From positions 1 to 64,000 of the forward strand of contig JADKJT010000034.1 of NCBI GenBank assembly GCA_016720905.1: a DNA stretch of 64,000 nt, in the 5' to 3' direction. The notes below the pieces were generated by a model. The model ran no database searches. It was not told where the DNA came from and worked only from the letters and a program-made list of their open reading frames with translations. The position numbers and the translations under genes are program-made. Shown piece after piece: positions 25,609 to 34,816 of this stretch; the stretch's first letter is position 1, and each line of letters opens with the position of its first letter. The DNA is from Gemmatimonadaceae bacterium (lineage in GTDB: Bacteria > Gemmatimonadota > Gemmatimonadetes > Gemmatimonadales > Gemmatimonadaceae).

Positions 25609-26826
25609 CGATCGCACTCCCCGCCGATCATGTTGATCGAGCCGAAGGTCGCCACGACGTCCGCCAACTGACCGCCGTCGAGCATGCGATGCACGCCTCC
25701 CATATGCACGAAGCTGGGACTGCGCACATGCACCTTGTGCGGCACGCCACCGCCCGTACTCGATGTAGAACCCCAGCTCGCCGTTGGCCGCTTCATGCGC
25801 CAGATAGATGTCTCCCGCCGGCACCTGCGGACCTTCCATGACGAGCTTGAAATGGTTGATCAGTGACTCGATCTCCGAGTACACCAGCGTCTTGGGCGGG
25901 AAGATGCACCGCCGATCGTCCACGTTGATCGGACCGTCGGGGAGCATATCCATCAACTGACGAATCATGTGCACCGATTCGTCCATCTCGCGCATGCGCA
26001 CGTAGTAGCGATCGTAGTTGTCGCCCTTGATGCCCACCGGCACCTCGAAATCCAGCTCGGCGTACGCCAGGTACGGCGTGTCCTTGCGCAGGTCGCGGGG
26101 CGCACCGGTGGAACGCAGGATCGGTCCCGTAAACCCCCAGTGCAGCGCGTCGGCGGTGCTCAGCACGCCGGTGTTCCGGGTACGGTCGATGAAGATACGA
26201 TTGCGATCGATCAGGCCATGCACGCGGCCGATGAAGTCCTCGTACTGCGTGAGGATCTCCGCGAGACGCGTCAGCCAGCCGGCCGGCAGGTCTTCGGCCA
26301 GTCCGCCGATGCGGCTGTACGAGTACGTCACGCGGGCGCCCGTGAGCGCGGCGAGATGTTCGTACATGTAGTCGCGAATCGTCACCAGATACAGAAACGC
26401 CGTCATGGCCCCCAATTCCATCAGGGCCGCCGCCACGCAGGTGAGATGATCGCAGATGCGGGAATACTCGGAGAGCAACGTCCGCAGGTACTTGGTGCGC
26501 GGCGTGATCTCGATGCCCATCAGCCGCTCCACCGCGTCGCAATACGCGAAGCCGTTGATGAGGGCCGAGCAGTAGTTCAGCCGGTCACAGTACGGAATGA
26601 GATTGTGCCAGGTGTGATCCTCGCACTCTTTCTCGAATCCGCGGTGCAGGTAGCCGCAGTGCACATCGGTGCGCAGCACGCGTTCGCCGTCCAACTCGGC
26701 GACAATCTGGATCGTGCCGTGCGTGGCCGGATGCGAGGGGCCAAGGTTGACGATGACGGACCCGTCGCGCGAGTGCGACGTGATCGTGGTGCGAACCGGA
26801 TTGGGAATGATGAGTTCAGCAGTCAC
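25605..26826 (-). CDS. nuoD: NADH-quinone oxidoreductase subunit D, one frameshift
   Basis: Peripheral arm subunit of complex I that forms the quinone site with NuoB, about 406 residues. The GTG start is followed by the typical LGPSHPATHGT block with the quinone-site histidine, and by YCDRLNYCSA. Near the C-terminus the frame breaks at a GGG run (25753-25755): removing one G restores FYIEYGGGVPHKV and the conserved end SPSFVHMGGVHR to MIGGECDR, with a TGA that overlaps the nuoE start. Without the correction the frame runs through into nuoE and looks like a NuoD-NuoE fusion. Sequence error is the simplest explanation. Confidence 0.92.
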
Positions 26827-26829
26827 CGT

Positions 26830-27303
26830 CTAGAACCGGTACGGGACGAGGGGCTGCTCGAACTGCTTGGGGTAGTCCTTGCGCAGCGGATGCCCTTCGA
26901 ATCCCTCGTACAACAGGATCGGGCGCAGGTCGTCGTTGCCCTGGAACGTGATGCCATACATGTCGTGACACTCGCGTTCCATATAACCCGCCGAGCCGTA
27001 CAACGGGCGCAGGGTGGGCACCTGCGGCGCCCCTTCCGGCACGCGGGTCTTGAGACACACCCGCACTTTGTGCGTGGTGGAGTAGAAATGGTGGACGACC
27101 TCAAAGCGCAACGCCTGATCGGGCCAGTCCACGGCCGTCACATCAAGGAACATGTCAAAGGCGTGGACCGACTTGAGGCGCTCCACCAGCGCGTAGAGAC
27201 GATCGGGTTCGGTCTCGTGCACCAGGACGCCATGCGACACCGCCACTCGTCCACTCTGTTCCGAGAACTCCTGCTGCAACACGTCGAAAATGGGAGCGGG
27301 CAC
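26830..27303 (-). CDS. nuoC: NADH-quinone oxidoreductase subunit C
   Basis: 30-kDa-type subunit of complex I, 157 residues. The signature YGSAGYMERECHDMYGITF and the end LRPILLYEGFEGHPLRKDYP are present. The start is a GTG at 27303, beginning VPAPIFDVLQQ two bases after the nuoB stop. It is separate from nuoD, unlike the fused NuoCD of E. coli. Confidence 0.94.
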   Translation of the reverse strand: MPAPIFDVLQQEFSEQSGRVAVSHGVLVHETEPDRLYALVERLKSVHAFDMFLDVTAVDWPDQALRFEVVHHFYSTTHKVRVCLKTRVPEGAPQVPTLRPLYGSAGYMERECHDMYGITFQGNDDLRPILLYEGFEGHPLRKDYPKQFEQPLVPYRF

Positions 27304-27305
27304 GG

Positions 27306-27824
27306 TCAGAACTTGTCGTTGAGAATTTTGTGCTGGCCGTTCGCGATCAGCTCCTGCAGCTTCATAATGCCGTCGATCACCATCTCGGGTCGCGGCGGAC
27401 ACCCGGGGATATAGATGTCCACGGGGATGATCTTGTCGATGCCGGGCAGCGAGGCATAGTTCTGGTAGAACCCGCCGCTGGTGGCGCACACCCCGAAGGC
27501 CATCACCCACTTCGGCTCGCACATCTGCTCGTACACTTTCCGCAGAATGGGCGCCTGCTTCTGGGTGACCGTGCCGACAATCATCAGCAGGTCGGCCTGC
27601 CGCGGCGAGAAGCGCGGCAGCGCGGCGCCGAATCGGTCGGTGTCGTATTGCGTCGACGCCACCGCCATGAATTCCATGGCGCAACAGGCGGTGACGAACG
27701 GATAGGGAAACAGGGAGAACTTCCGGGCCCATCCGACCAGCTCATCCTTCTTGGTCGTGAGGTACTCGAACGTTCCCGCCGGTTGATGCGGCACCGTGAC
27801 AATAGGGAGGGGCTTCCCGTACAT
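27306..27824 (-). CDS. nuoB: NADH-quinone oxidoreductase subunit B
   Basis: Subunit of 172 residues that carries cluster N2, the last iron-sulfur cluster before quinone. The tandem cysteines are in VTACCAMEF, with the remaining ligands in FGVCATSGG and YIPGCPPRPE. It lies between nuoA and nuoC with three- and two-base gaps. Confidence 0.97.
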   Translation of the reverse strand: MYGKPLPIVTVPHQPAGTFEYLTTKKDELVGWARKFSLFPYPFVTACCAMEFMAVASTQYDTDRFGAALPRFSPRQADLLMIVGTVTQKQAPILRKVYEQMCEPKWVMAFGVCATSGGFYQNYASLPGIDKIIPVDIYIPGCPPRPEMVIDGIMKLQELIANGQHKILNDKF

Positions 27825-27827
27825 CAG

Positions 27828-28193
27828 CTACTCCGTGACTGCTTCCAGAAGCCGGGCTTTGTATACGTACAGCAGGCTCAGGACCAGCAGGAAGACAAAG
27901 AGGAAGAACGTGAACAACAGGAATCCGGTCAGCGGCTTCGCCCCCAAGGCCCAGATGAACAGGAACATGGTTTCGAGGTCAAACAGAATAAACATGATGG
28001 CCACGCCGTAGTACTTGATCGGCACAGCCTTCACGTTGACCGCATCGCTGACCATCACGCCGCACTCGAACGGCTCCAGCTTGATGGCGCTATTGTGCGG
28101 CTTGGGCCCCAGCAGCCGGTTGAGCCCCAGCACCAGGCCGACGAACGCGACGATCGCCACCATGTACAGCAGAAAGATGATGTAGGGATTCAT
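27828..28193 (-). CDS. nuoA: NADH-quinone oxidoreductase subunit A
   Basis: First gene of the nuo operon: a 121-residue membrane subunit with three helices. The loop motif KLEPFECGV holds the cysteine that reports on the quinone site, and FILFDLETMFLFIWAL is the conserved second helix. The ATG has no clear Shine-Dalgarno. Confidence 0.96.
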   Translation of the reverse strand: MNPYIIFLLYMVAIVAFVGLVLGLNRLLGPKPHNSAIKLEPFECGVMVSDAVNVKAVPIKYYGVAIMFILFDLETMFLFIWALGAKPLTGFLLFTFFLFVFLLVLSLLYVYKARLLEAVTE

Positions 28194-28503
28194 CGCGGCC
28201 AGCGCTGACGTTCGTGGAGTTCAGGATTCGGTGCGGCAAACCCGGCAGGGTCACGATCACGTTTGTGAACGTGGGAGTGAACGTGCTGCAGGGCCTATGC
28301 TGCGTCAAGTCGTAACAGCGCAGCAACTTGACGGTTTCGATGGATGTCGCGTGGCGAAACGGCGCGACGTCAGGGAGACCGCTCGGTTTCGGGGGAAATC
28401 CCCGACGGACCACGGACCGCCTCGGCATACCATCGCCGCCGCCGCCGGCACGCATCCGACAATGATTGACAGTTACAACTAGTTTATTGACATTAGCAAC
28501 TAT
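28194..28503. promoter_or_regulatory. Divergent promoter region between nuoA and the marR-GNAT gene
   Basis: This 310-base gap has no gene. It must hold the leftward promoter of the 14-gene nuo operon and the rightward promoter of the regulator gene. Its last 40 bases are strikingly AT-rich compared with the rest and contain a tandem repeat (listed separately) with two ATTGACA boxes that could act as -35 elements. Confidence 0.5.
28465..28501 (+). promoter_or_regulatory. Tandem 16-bp direct repeat upstream of the MarR gene, probable operator
   Basis: ATTGACAGTTACAACT (28465-28480) and ATTGACATTAGCAACT (28486-28501) match at 13 of 16 positions and are spaced 21 bases apart, two helical turns. 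The second copy ends two bases before the ATG at 28504. The placement suggests autoregulation by the MarR-type protein; the ATTGACA parts may also act as -35 elements. Confidence 0.55.
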
Positions 28504-29478
28504 ATGACTACCCACCCCCTCCGCCACACCCGGGACCCCGCGCACGAACACCGCATCGCCCAGGTGCGGCAGTTCAACCGCTTCTACACGCGACACATCG
28601 GCGTTCTGCAGCGCGGCCACCTGGACACCGAGTTCTCGCTGGGTGAAGTGCGGGTGTTGTACGAACTGGCGCACCGCGGAACCGCTACCGCCGCCGAACT
28701 CGCCGCCGACTTGGACCTCGATGCCGGCTATCTGAGCCGGATGCTGCAAAGCTTCGGCCGCAAGCGACTGGTCGCCAGAAGACGTCACCCGAACGACGGA
28801 CGTCGGCGTGTGCTCAGCCTGACGGCGGCGGGGCGCGCCACTTTTTCCACGCTCGACCGGGGCGCCATGGACAACGTCGCCCAACTGATCGATCACCTCG
28901 AACCCGACCAACGCGCCACGCTGGTGGCGGCCATGCAGACGATTGAGCAACTGCTGCGGCCCGACACGCAATCGCCGCCCGTGCTCCCATCCGCCGGGTC
29001 ATCAAGTGTGCTGCGTCAACCGGAGCCCGGCGATCTGGGCTGGGTGCTGCACCGCCATGGCGCGCTCTACGCCCGCGAATACGGCTGGGATTGGCGTTTC
29101 GAAGGACTGGTCGCCGGCGTGTTGTCGACGTTTGTAGCCAACTACACGCCGTCGCGCGAACGCTGCTGGATCGCCGAGCGTGACGATGCCATCGTCGGGT
29201 CGGTGTTCATCGTGCAGGAGTCCGCCGCGGTGGCCCGACTGCGATTGCTGTACGTGGAACCGTCAGCACGGGGTGCCGGCGTTGGACGCGCGCTGGTGCG
29301 GGAGTGCATCCGCTTTGCGCGGCGCGTGGGCTATCAGCGCATCACGCTGTGGACCAACAGTGTGCTGGTCGCCGCGCGGCGCATCTATGAAGCCGAAGGG
29401 TTCGAGTTGAAGGAAACCGGACTGCACGATCACTTCGGCGTCGAACTGACCGGCGAGACCTGGGAGCTGGTGCTGTAG
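28504..29478 (+). CDS. MarR-type regulator fused to GNAT acetyltransferase
   Basis: Bifunctional protein of 324 residues. Residues 1-150 are a MarR winged helix (FSLGEVRVLYELAHRG, AAELAADLDLDAGYLSRML as recognition region, wing RRRHPNDGRRRVLSLT). After a linker, residues 170-324 are a GNAT N-acetyltransferase domain with the acetyl-CoA loop in VEPSARGAGVGRALV and the helix following TLWTNSVLVAARRIYEAEGF. Such fusions are a known family; substrates are mostly unknown. The ATG lies directly after the tandem operator-like repeat. The gene converges on the cytochrome c gene with six bases between stops. Confidence 0.88.
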   Translation: MTTHPLRHTRDPAHEHRIAQVRQFNRFYTRHIGVLQRGHLDTEFSLGEVRVLYELAHRGTATAAELAADLDLDAGYLSRMLQSFGRKRLVARRRHPNDGRRRVLSLTAAGRATFSTLDRGAMDNVAQLIDHLEPDQRATLVAAMQTIEQLLRPDTQSPPVLPSAGSSSVLRQPEPGDLGWVLHRHGALYAREYGWDWRFEGLVAGVLSTFVANYTPSRERCWIAERDDAIVGSVFIVQESAAVARLRLLYVEPSARGAGVGRALVRECIRFARRVGYQRITLWTNSVLVAARRIYEAEGFELKETGLHDHFGVELTGETWELVL

Positions 29479-29484
29479 ATCCGA

Positions 29485-29967
29485 TCATGCCGGGGGTTTG
29501 GCGCGCAGCGCCTGCTCCAGCTCGCGCGCTGTCCACGGCGTTGTGCGGGACGCCGTGGCCAAACGGATCCGCGTGACCGTGGCCGTGGTAATGGGTGCCG
29601 CCTTGTTGCCCCACGACCGACGGACGTAGGTCGCGACGGCCGCCAGTTCCTCGTCCTTGAACGTTGGTCCCCACGTGGGCATTGCGCCGGTGAACGACTC
29701 GCCTTCGACTTCGATCTCGCCGACCAGGCCGTGCAGGATGATGCGAATCAGTCGCTCCTCGCTGCCCGTCACCCATTCGCTGCCCACCAACGGCGGGAAC
29801 TGGCCCGGCAGTCCCAATCCTGACGCCTGATGGCAGGCAACACAGGTGGCCGCATAGATCCTGGCGCCGTCCGCCACCTGCGCCGGCAACACGCGGGCCG
29901 CCGGCATCACGGCCAGACACAAACCGGAAACGAGCCACCAGCCCTTCACGCTTACCGTTTGCGACAT
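29485..29967 (-). CDS. Exported monoheme cytochrome c
   Basis: Periplasmic electron carrier of 160 residues with a signal sequence (WWLVSGLCLAVMPAARVLPAQ). Heme is bound by CVACH, and GAMPTWG supplies the likely methionine ligand, as in class I cytochromes. The C-terminal part (about 115-160) is basic and unlike the domain. The start lies 16 bases inside the end of the upstream PVC-type dehydrogenase gene, so it is cotranscribed and probably the electron acceptor of that enzyme. Confidence 0.88.
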   Translation of the reverse strand: MSQTVSVKGWWLVSGLCLAVMPAARVLPAQVADGARIYAATCVACHQASGLGLPGQFPPLVGSEWVTGSEERLIRIILHGLVGEIEVEGESFTGAMPTWGPTFKDEELAAVATYVRRSWGNKAAPITTATVTRIRLATASRTTPWTARELEQALRAKPPA

Positions 29968-32900
29968 ACCGCCGGATCGGATTTGACGTAGTACGGCTTG
30001 TAGTTGGCGGCCTTCGGGTCCATGCAGCCCTTCAGGTTGACGATCTCCACCTTGCGAAAATCAATCGGCGCCGTTTCGGCTTGCAGCGAGATGTAGCCCT
30101 CCGACAGCAGCATGCCCGCCACCAACACGCCGGGGTTTGTGTTGTTGGCCGAGCCACCGCCCATCTGCGGCTTGAAGTAGGTCAGTACGGTATCGCCGTT
30201 GACGATGTGCTTGATGACCGAATCGCCGAGGACCATGGCCTCCACCCGCACCCACTGATCACCGTCATAGGTGATCGAGTTGGCATTGATGCAGTGCGTG
30301 GTCACGAGTTTGTCGTTCATCACGATGTTGGTGCCGGGTGTGCAGAGATTGCCGTTGGTGCGCGTGCCCTGACCCAATCCGCCCAACAGCTGTACCTCCA
30401 GCGAAATGGGGAAGTCCTGCTTCAATCCCATGCTCGCCGCCGACTGCGAATGCACCATGATGCCATTGTTGCGAATGGCCCAGCTGTTGCCACCACCCGC
30501 CCCGGTCACCTGTTCGCCGACAAAACGATACTCCGCGGCCACGATGTAGTACGAAAAGGGCTTCTTGTAGAAGATGTGGCCGAACTCGCCCGTGAAGTCG
30601 GGCCACTGGTCGTAGCGCACCTTCAGCAGGCCGTCTTCCGCGCGGAAGGTATTGCGATAGTTCACACCCATCGGATAGCCCGCGAACTTGATGTCCCAGT
30701 CCTTGAGATCCTTGCCGTTGAACAACGGCATCCACTCCATGGACGCCGACGGCGGTGTGGTCGACTGTTTCGCATAGGCCGCGAGTTGGTCGGCATACGC
30801 CGATTCCAGGCGCATGATCGACACGGCACGCGCCAGATCCGGCGCGGCTTCGCGACTCGCCCACGCGGCGCGTAACACTGGCTGCACCTTCTCGCTCACC
30901 GCCGGCACGGCGCGAGTGCCGCGCACCGATTGCAGCAACACCGAAAAGCCCAGTGCGCGCTGGTTCGATTGCGCGCCGCGTGAAAGGTCGATGAAGTAAT
31001 CCAGCTCCTGCACGCGCCGGCGATCGCCCACGTAGCGACGCCACGCAGCTTCCACGGGGCCGGCCGTACCGCCCGTATTGGCCGTCGGCTGCGGCGTCAC
31101 CAGTGCATGCAGATGCGCGGCCGCGTCCAGGCCCGCGCGACCCTGCACGCTGGCGGCCTGACCCAGCAATCGCGCCCGCACGTCTTCGCTGAGTGTCGTG
31201 TCCAGCACCGCCGCACGCACCAGCGGCATCGAACCCTCCAGCATGCCACTCTCGGCCGACAACAGTTGCGCCACACCGGCGTGCTGGCCAACACCGAGGG
31301 CGTTCCATTTCGCCAGCATCGGGAGCATGCCCGCCTCAAGCCTGGTGTTGCCCACCAACGCGTTCACGATCTCTCCGCGCGTGGACGTGTTCACGCTGGC
31401 GACCAGCAGTTCTCTCGCGCCTTGCGGCACCACGCGATTGCGCACCATCTCGTCGGCCAACGACGGCATCTCTGCGGCCGATGCGTCCAACAGGGCGCGA
31501 CGCAGCACCGTGGCAATGCGCGGACTGCCCTCCCACGGCGTTGGCGCGAAATAGGGACCGATGAACGACGGACGGGTGCCCCACCAATCACCGGCCCAGG
31601 CGACCTCGCGGAAGTACAATCGCGCCAGCGCCACCACCAGGTCACGCGACAACGGGCCGCCAGCCGTCGGTCCGGCTTGCTCGATCAGGGCAGACACCAC
31701 CGCCGGATCGTGCATCTGTTGCAGTGCGCGCAGCGCCCCGGCGCGAACGGCCGGTGCAGTGCCCGTCAGCGCGTTCAATGTTACCGGCCCTGCCTGCAAC
31801 GACACGAGCGCATTGACCGCGATATGCGCCACGGCGGAGTCTGCGCTGGCGGTCAGCGGAATGATCGACGCGGCCGCATCACGGGCGTTCAGACGCACCA
31901 GCGCGGCAATCGCCGCCAGTTGGACGGTGGCGTCGGCATCGGACAGGCTGCGCACGAACACCGCGCGATTGCCCGCGCCGAAATGCGACGGGTTGTCCAC
32001 CAGCGCGCGGAGCGCGAGGGCCTTCACCGCGGAGTCTGCCGCGGCCTTCAGCAGCGTCGGCGTAGCACGGGCGCCCACCAGCTGCCGCAACGTGAACATG
32101 GCCGCCACGCGCGCATTCACCGGCAGCCGCCTGTCCAGGGTGGCGGCGCTGAGACTCGTCACCACACCGCCCTTCACGCCGCGTCTCAGAATTTCGCGCT
32201 GCGCCTGCAGGCGACGCTCGGCGCTTGGTCCGGTCAGCTCCTTCAGCAGCACGACGTCGGTCGCGGCCGACATCGTGATGGCACTGTTCGTCGCGCGACC
32301 CGCAGGACTCACGCGCACGACAAACCCCACCGAGTCGCCGCCATAGGTGTATTCGCCGCCGGCGAGACTGGCCACGAACATGTTGGATGCGCCATCCATG
32401 GCCATGTCCGCGGGATGCGGCACGGAGAGAAAGCGCTCCTGCTTCACGGAATAGCTGCCGCCGACCGGTGTGAGCGGATGACGGAAGATCTGGTTGAGCA
32501 GCCAGTCGGCGGTATACAGGTTGTCACCGAAGCCCGCCGGAAACCCGGGGGCGTTCACCCAGAGTCCGCCCGTGCCCGATCCTGAGCCATAGTCGGCCAG
32601 CGACCGCATATGCTCGCTGGAGAAATTCTTGTACAAAGTGGGATAACCCATGTTCGCGCCAGCCGGGAGGTAGTGCAGACGGATGTCCCAGCCGTCGCCA
32701 TCATTGGTGTTGTCGCGCGTGAACACATGCAGCTGCGGATCGACCGCGAGGTCGTAGATGTTGCGCGTGCCCAGGGCATACAACTCCAGACCCGTCCCAT
32801 CGGGGCGCACGCGCACCACGCCGCCACCGCGCCGCTCAATCGCCGTGCCATCCTTGCCAACGGCGTGGCGATAGCCGTAGTCGCCCACGGCGACATACAA

Positions 32901-33459
32901 CCAGCCGTCGATGCCCATGGTGATGCCATTGGTGGTGTGGTCGGCGCCGCGGAAGTCCAGGCCGAAACCCAGCCCCGTGACAATGTCCTCCGACACATCG
33001 GCAATACCGTCACCCGTCGTGTCGCGATACGCCGTGAGATTGGGCGGATGCATCACGTACAACGTGCGTCCGTCAAAGGCCACACCGCGCGGACTGTCCA
33101 TCTCCGCGAACACCGTGTAGCGATCAGCCACTCCGTCGTGATTGGCATCCACCAACCGTACCACACGTCCTTTTTCCCTTTGCGGCGGTGAGTGACAGGT
33201 TCGGATCGACGCAGACGAACACGGCGCCATCGACCGTGCCCGTGAGACACACCGGGTACATCGCCACGGGTGGCGCGGCGAACAACGTGGCCGTGAATCC
33301 CTCCGGCACCTTGACCTGATCCAACATGGCCCGCTCACGCGCCGCGTCATGTGGCACCGGTCCACTTCGGGCCAGCGGCTGCGCACCGATGACGGAAGGG
33401 ATCGACAGCGTGGCGGCAACCAGCGAGATCGTGCGATGGACGAGGCGACCGACGGTCAT
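29952..33459 (-). CDS. PVC-type dehydrogenase with HEAT-like and DUF1080 domains, one frameshift
   Basis: Exported protein of about 1,168 residues. A signal peptide follows the ATG at 33459 (SLVAATLSIPSVIGAQ). A beta-propeller of the PVC/membrane-bound dehydrogenase type comes next (VPEGFTATLFAAPP, LVDANHDGVADR, GLDFRGADHTTNGI, NMGYPTLYKNFSSEHM). A long alpha-helical HEAT-like middle and a C-terminal DUF1080 domain (MPLFNGKDLKDWDIKFAG) follow. Near the N-terminus the frame breaks at an A-run (T5 on the plus strand, 33171-33175): removing one base joins LSLTAAKGK to GRVVRLVDANHDG. With cytochrome c next to it, the protein probably oxidises a sugar or sugar derivative, with DUF1080 acting on the keto product. 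No heme motif is in this protein itself. Confidence 0.82.
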
Positions 33460-33507
33460 GAGACGGGGCGTGACAGGTGGGTGAGCAACCATGGGCGATG
33501 GAATATG

Positions 33508-33903
33508 CTACTTCACGTCCAATGAATCGAACGGCCCGCGAAACATCAGCGCCCCGTACGCGCCGGCGAACAGCGCGAACGGCACGGCCAGCAGCCAGAG
33601 TGCCCGGGACCCCGCCAGCCCGGTTGCCGCACGAACGATCGTCAGTGCGCTGACGAAGTAGAGCGTTGCGTTGGCCGACACGACTGGCCGTCCGTAGATC
33701 CCGCCCAGCACTGCGGAGCGCGAATACCAGTTGAGCACCGCCACGCCGAGCCACGCCGCGGCGAGCAATTGCCCCAGCCACGCAGCTGCGGGTGGATCAC
33801 CCGGAATCAGCGTCGGCAGGATGACGTCCGAGCCGAACAACAGGGCCAGACCGGTGAGCGCGAGGAATACCGCGCTGGCGCGCGAAATCATGGAAGAGAT
33901 CAT
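33508..33903 (-). CDS. Small membrane protein of unknown function (131 aa)
   Basis: Protein of 131 residues with four hydrophobic segments (VFLALTGLALLFGSDVILP, WLGQLLAAAWLGVAVLNWY, SANATLYFVSALTIVRAATG, ALWLLAVPFALFAGAYGALMF). I do not recognise the family. Its start overlaps the stop of the EamA-like gene by four bases, so the two are coupled. A second ATG lies at 33891. Confidence 0.65.
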   Translation of the reverse strand: MISSMISRASAVFLALTGLALLFGSDVILPTLIPGDPPAAAWLGQLLAAAWLGVAVLNWYSRSAVLGGIYGRPVVSANATLYFVSALTIVRAATGLAGSRALWLLAVPFALFAGAYGALMFRGPFDSLDVK

Positions 33904-34325
33904 TGTGGACGGGACACCAGCCAGAGTCCGCCCAGACAGAGCGCCACGCCCGCCACACGCGTCGCGGAAAGCGGTTCACGGTAGGCCAGCACGCCAAGCG
34001 CCAGCAAGACCACTGCCACCGTCGCGTTGGCGGTCAACGACGCGTTGCTCAGTTGCCAGCCAGCACGATACGCCAGCAGGAATCCAATCTCCACCGCGAC
34101 AATCCCCACACCTACCAGCACCGTGCTGCCATTCAAACCACGCCACGCCAACCCGAACGACACACCGCGCGCCATGAACGGAATCGTCGCCACGGTAGCC
34201 GTAATCGCCACGAGATATGCCGCCAGCGTCGCCACCACCGGGTTGGCATCACGGGGAATGGTGCGTTGGCCGATGTGGTAGATCAGGTTGCCGAATACCA
34301 CCAGTACGATCGGTAGCCACGCCAT
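33900..34325 (-). CDS. EamA/DMT-like four-helix membrane protein
   Basis: Protein of 141 residues with four to five hydrophobic helices and a C-terminal pattern typical of EamA half-transporters (VVLLALGVLAYREPLSATRVAGVALCLGGLWLV). It corresponds to one repeat of the usual ten-helix drug/metabolite transporters and probably works as a dimer or with the neighbouring membrane protein. No substrate can be named. Confidence 0.75.
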   Translation of the reverse strand: MAWLPIVLVVFGNLIYHIGQRTIPRDANPVVATLAAYLVAITATVATIPFMARGVSFGLAWRGLNGSTVLVGVGIVAVEIGFLLAYRAGWQLSNASLTANATVAVVLLALGVLAYREPLSATRVAGVALCLGGLWLVSRPQ

Positions 34326-34400
34326 GGGAGGTTCAGCGGAAAGAGAAGAGCGCGCCCTGCGAAACGCCGACGCATTACGCTCGGTAATCTACCGGCCGGC

Positions 34401-34816
34401 GCGACTTGTCGAGTCTTGGTGTACGGCTCTGTGCGCATCGGACAGATGGACGGGTTGCGAGCCGTGGCCCCGCAACTGGAAATCGGAATCGTACAACCCA
34501 ATCTGGCATTCGGCATGAAGGAGCCGGATCGTCAGGCGTTCGCCCAGCGACCGCTGCGCGATCTGCAGACGCAATCGCATTTGCTGGAGGGCGAGGGTGC
34601 CGAATTGCGGCGGCCCGCGTGACGTCGAAGACATATTCCGTCGATCCGTTGGCGCACCCCACCGGAGCGGATCGGCTGCGAGGCAGCGTGGCGATGCTGG
34701 ACGGCGGGCACACGCTGTTCACGAGTGTTGGCCATGTATTCGCCTATCTTTGCGCGCTCCTGACCATCGTCGGGCTGTTGATACGACTGCCCGCCAGATC
34801 AGTGTCTACACCGTGA
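34401..34816 (+). pseudogene. lnt: Decayed apolipoprotein N-acyltransferase (lnt) fragment
   Basis: Two pieces in different frames resemble Lnt. At about 34401-34619 one frame reads LVYGSVRIGQMDG and EIGIVQPNLAFGMK, like the junction of the last helices and the start of the nitrilase domain. At about 34620-34816 another frame reads KTYSVDPLAHPTGADRL, LRGSVAMLDGGHTLFTSVGH and VFAYLCALLTIVGLLIRL, like the C-terminal end with its last helix. The catalytic middle of the nitrilase domain (roughly 170 residues) and the whole membrane N-terminus are missing. The fragment cannot be functional. It lies near an intact lgt gene of the same lipoprotein pathway. Confidence 0.5.

Noticed and set aside
25129..26826. 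Apparent 565-residue NuoD-NuoE fusion frame
   Set aside because: The joint segment is nonsense, while the conserved NuoD end and a TGA overlapping the nuoE ATG exist in the neighbouring frame.
31107..32585. Plus-strand frame of 492 codons
   Set aside because: It is antisense to the HEAT-like part of the PVC-type dehydrogenase and shows no domain or ribosome binding site.
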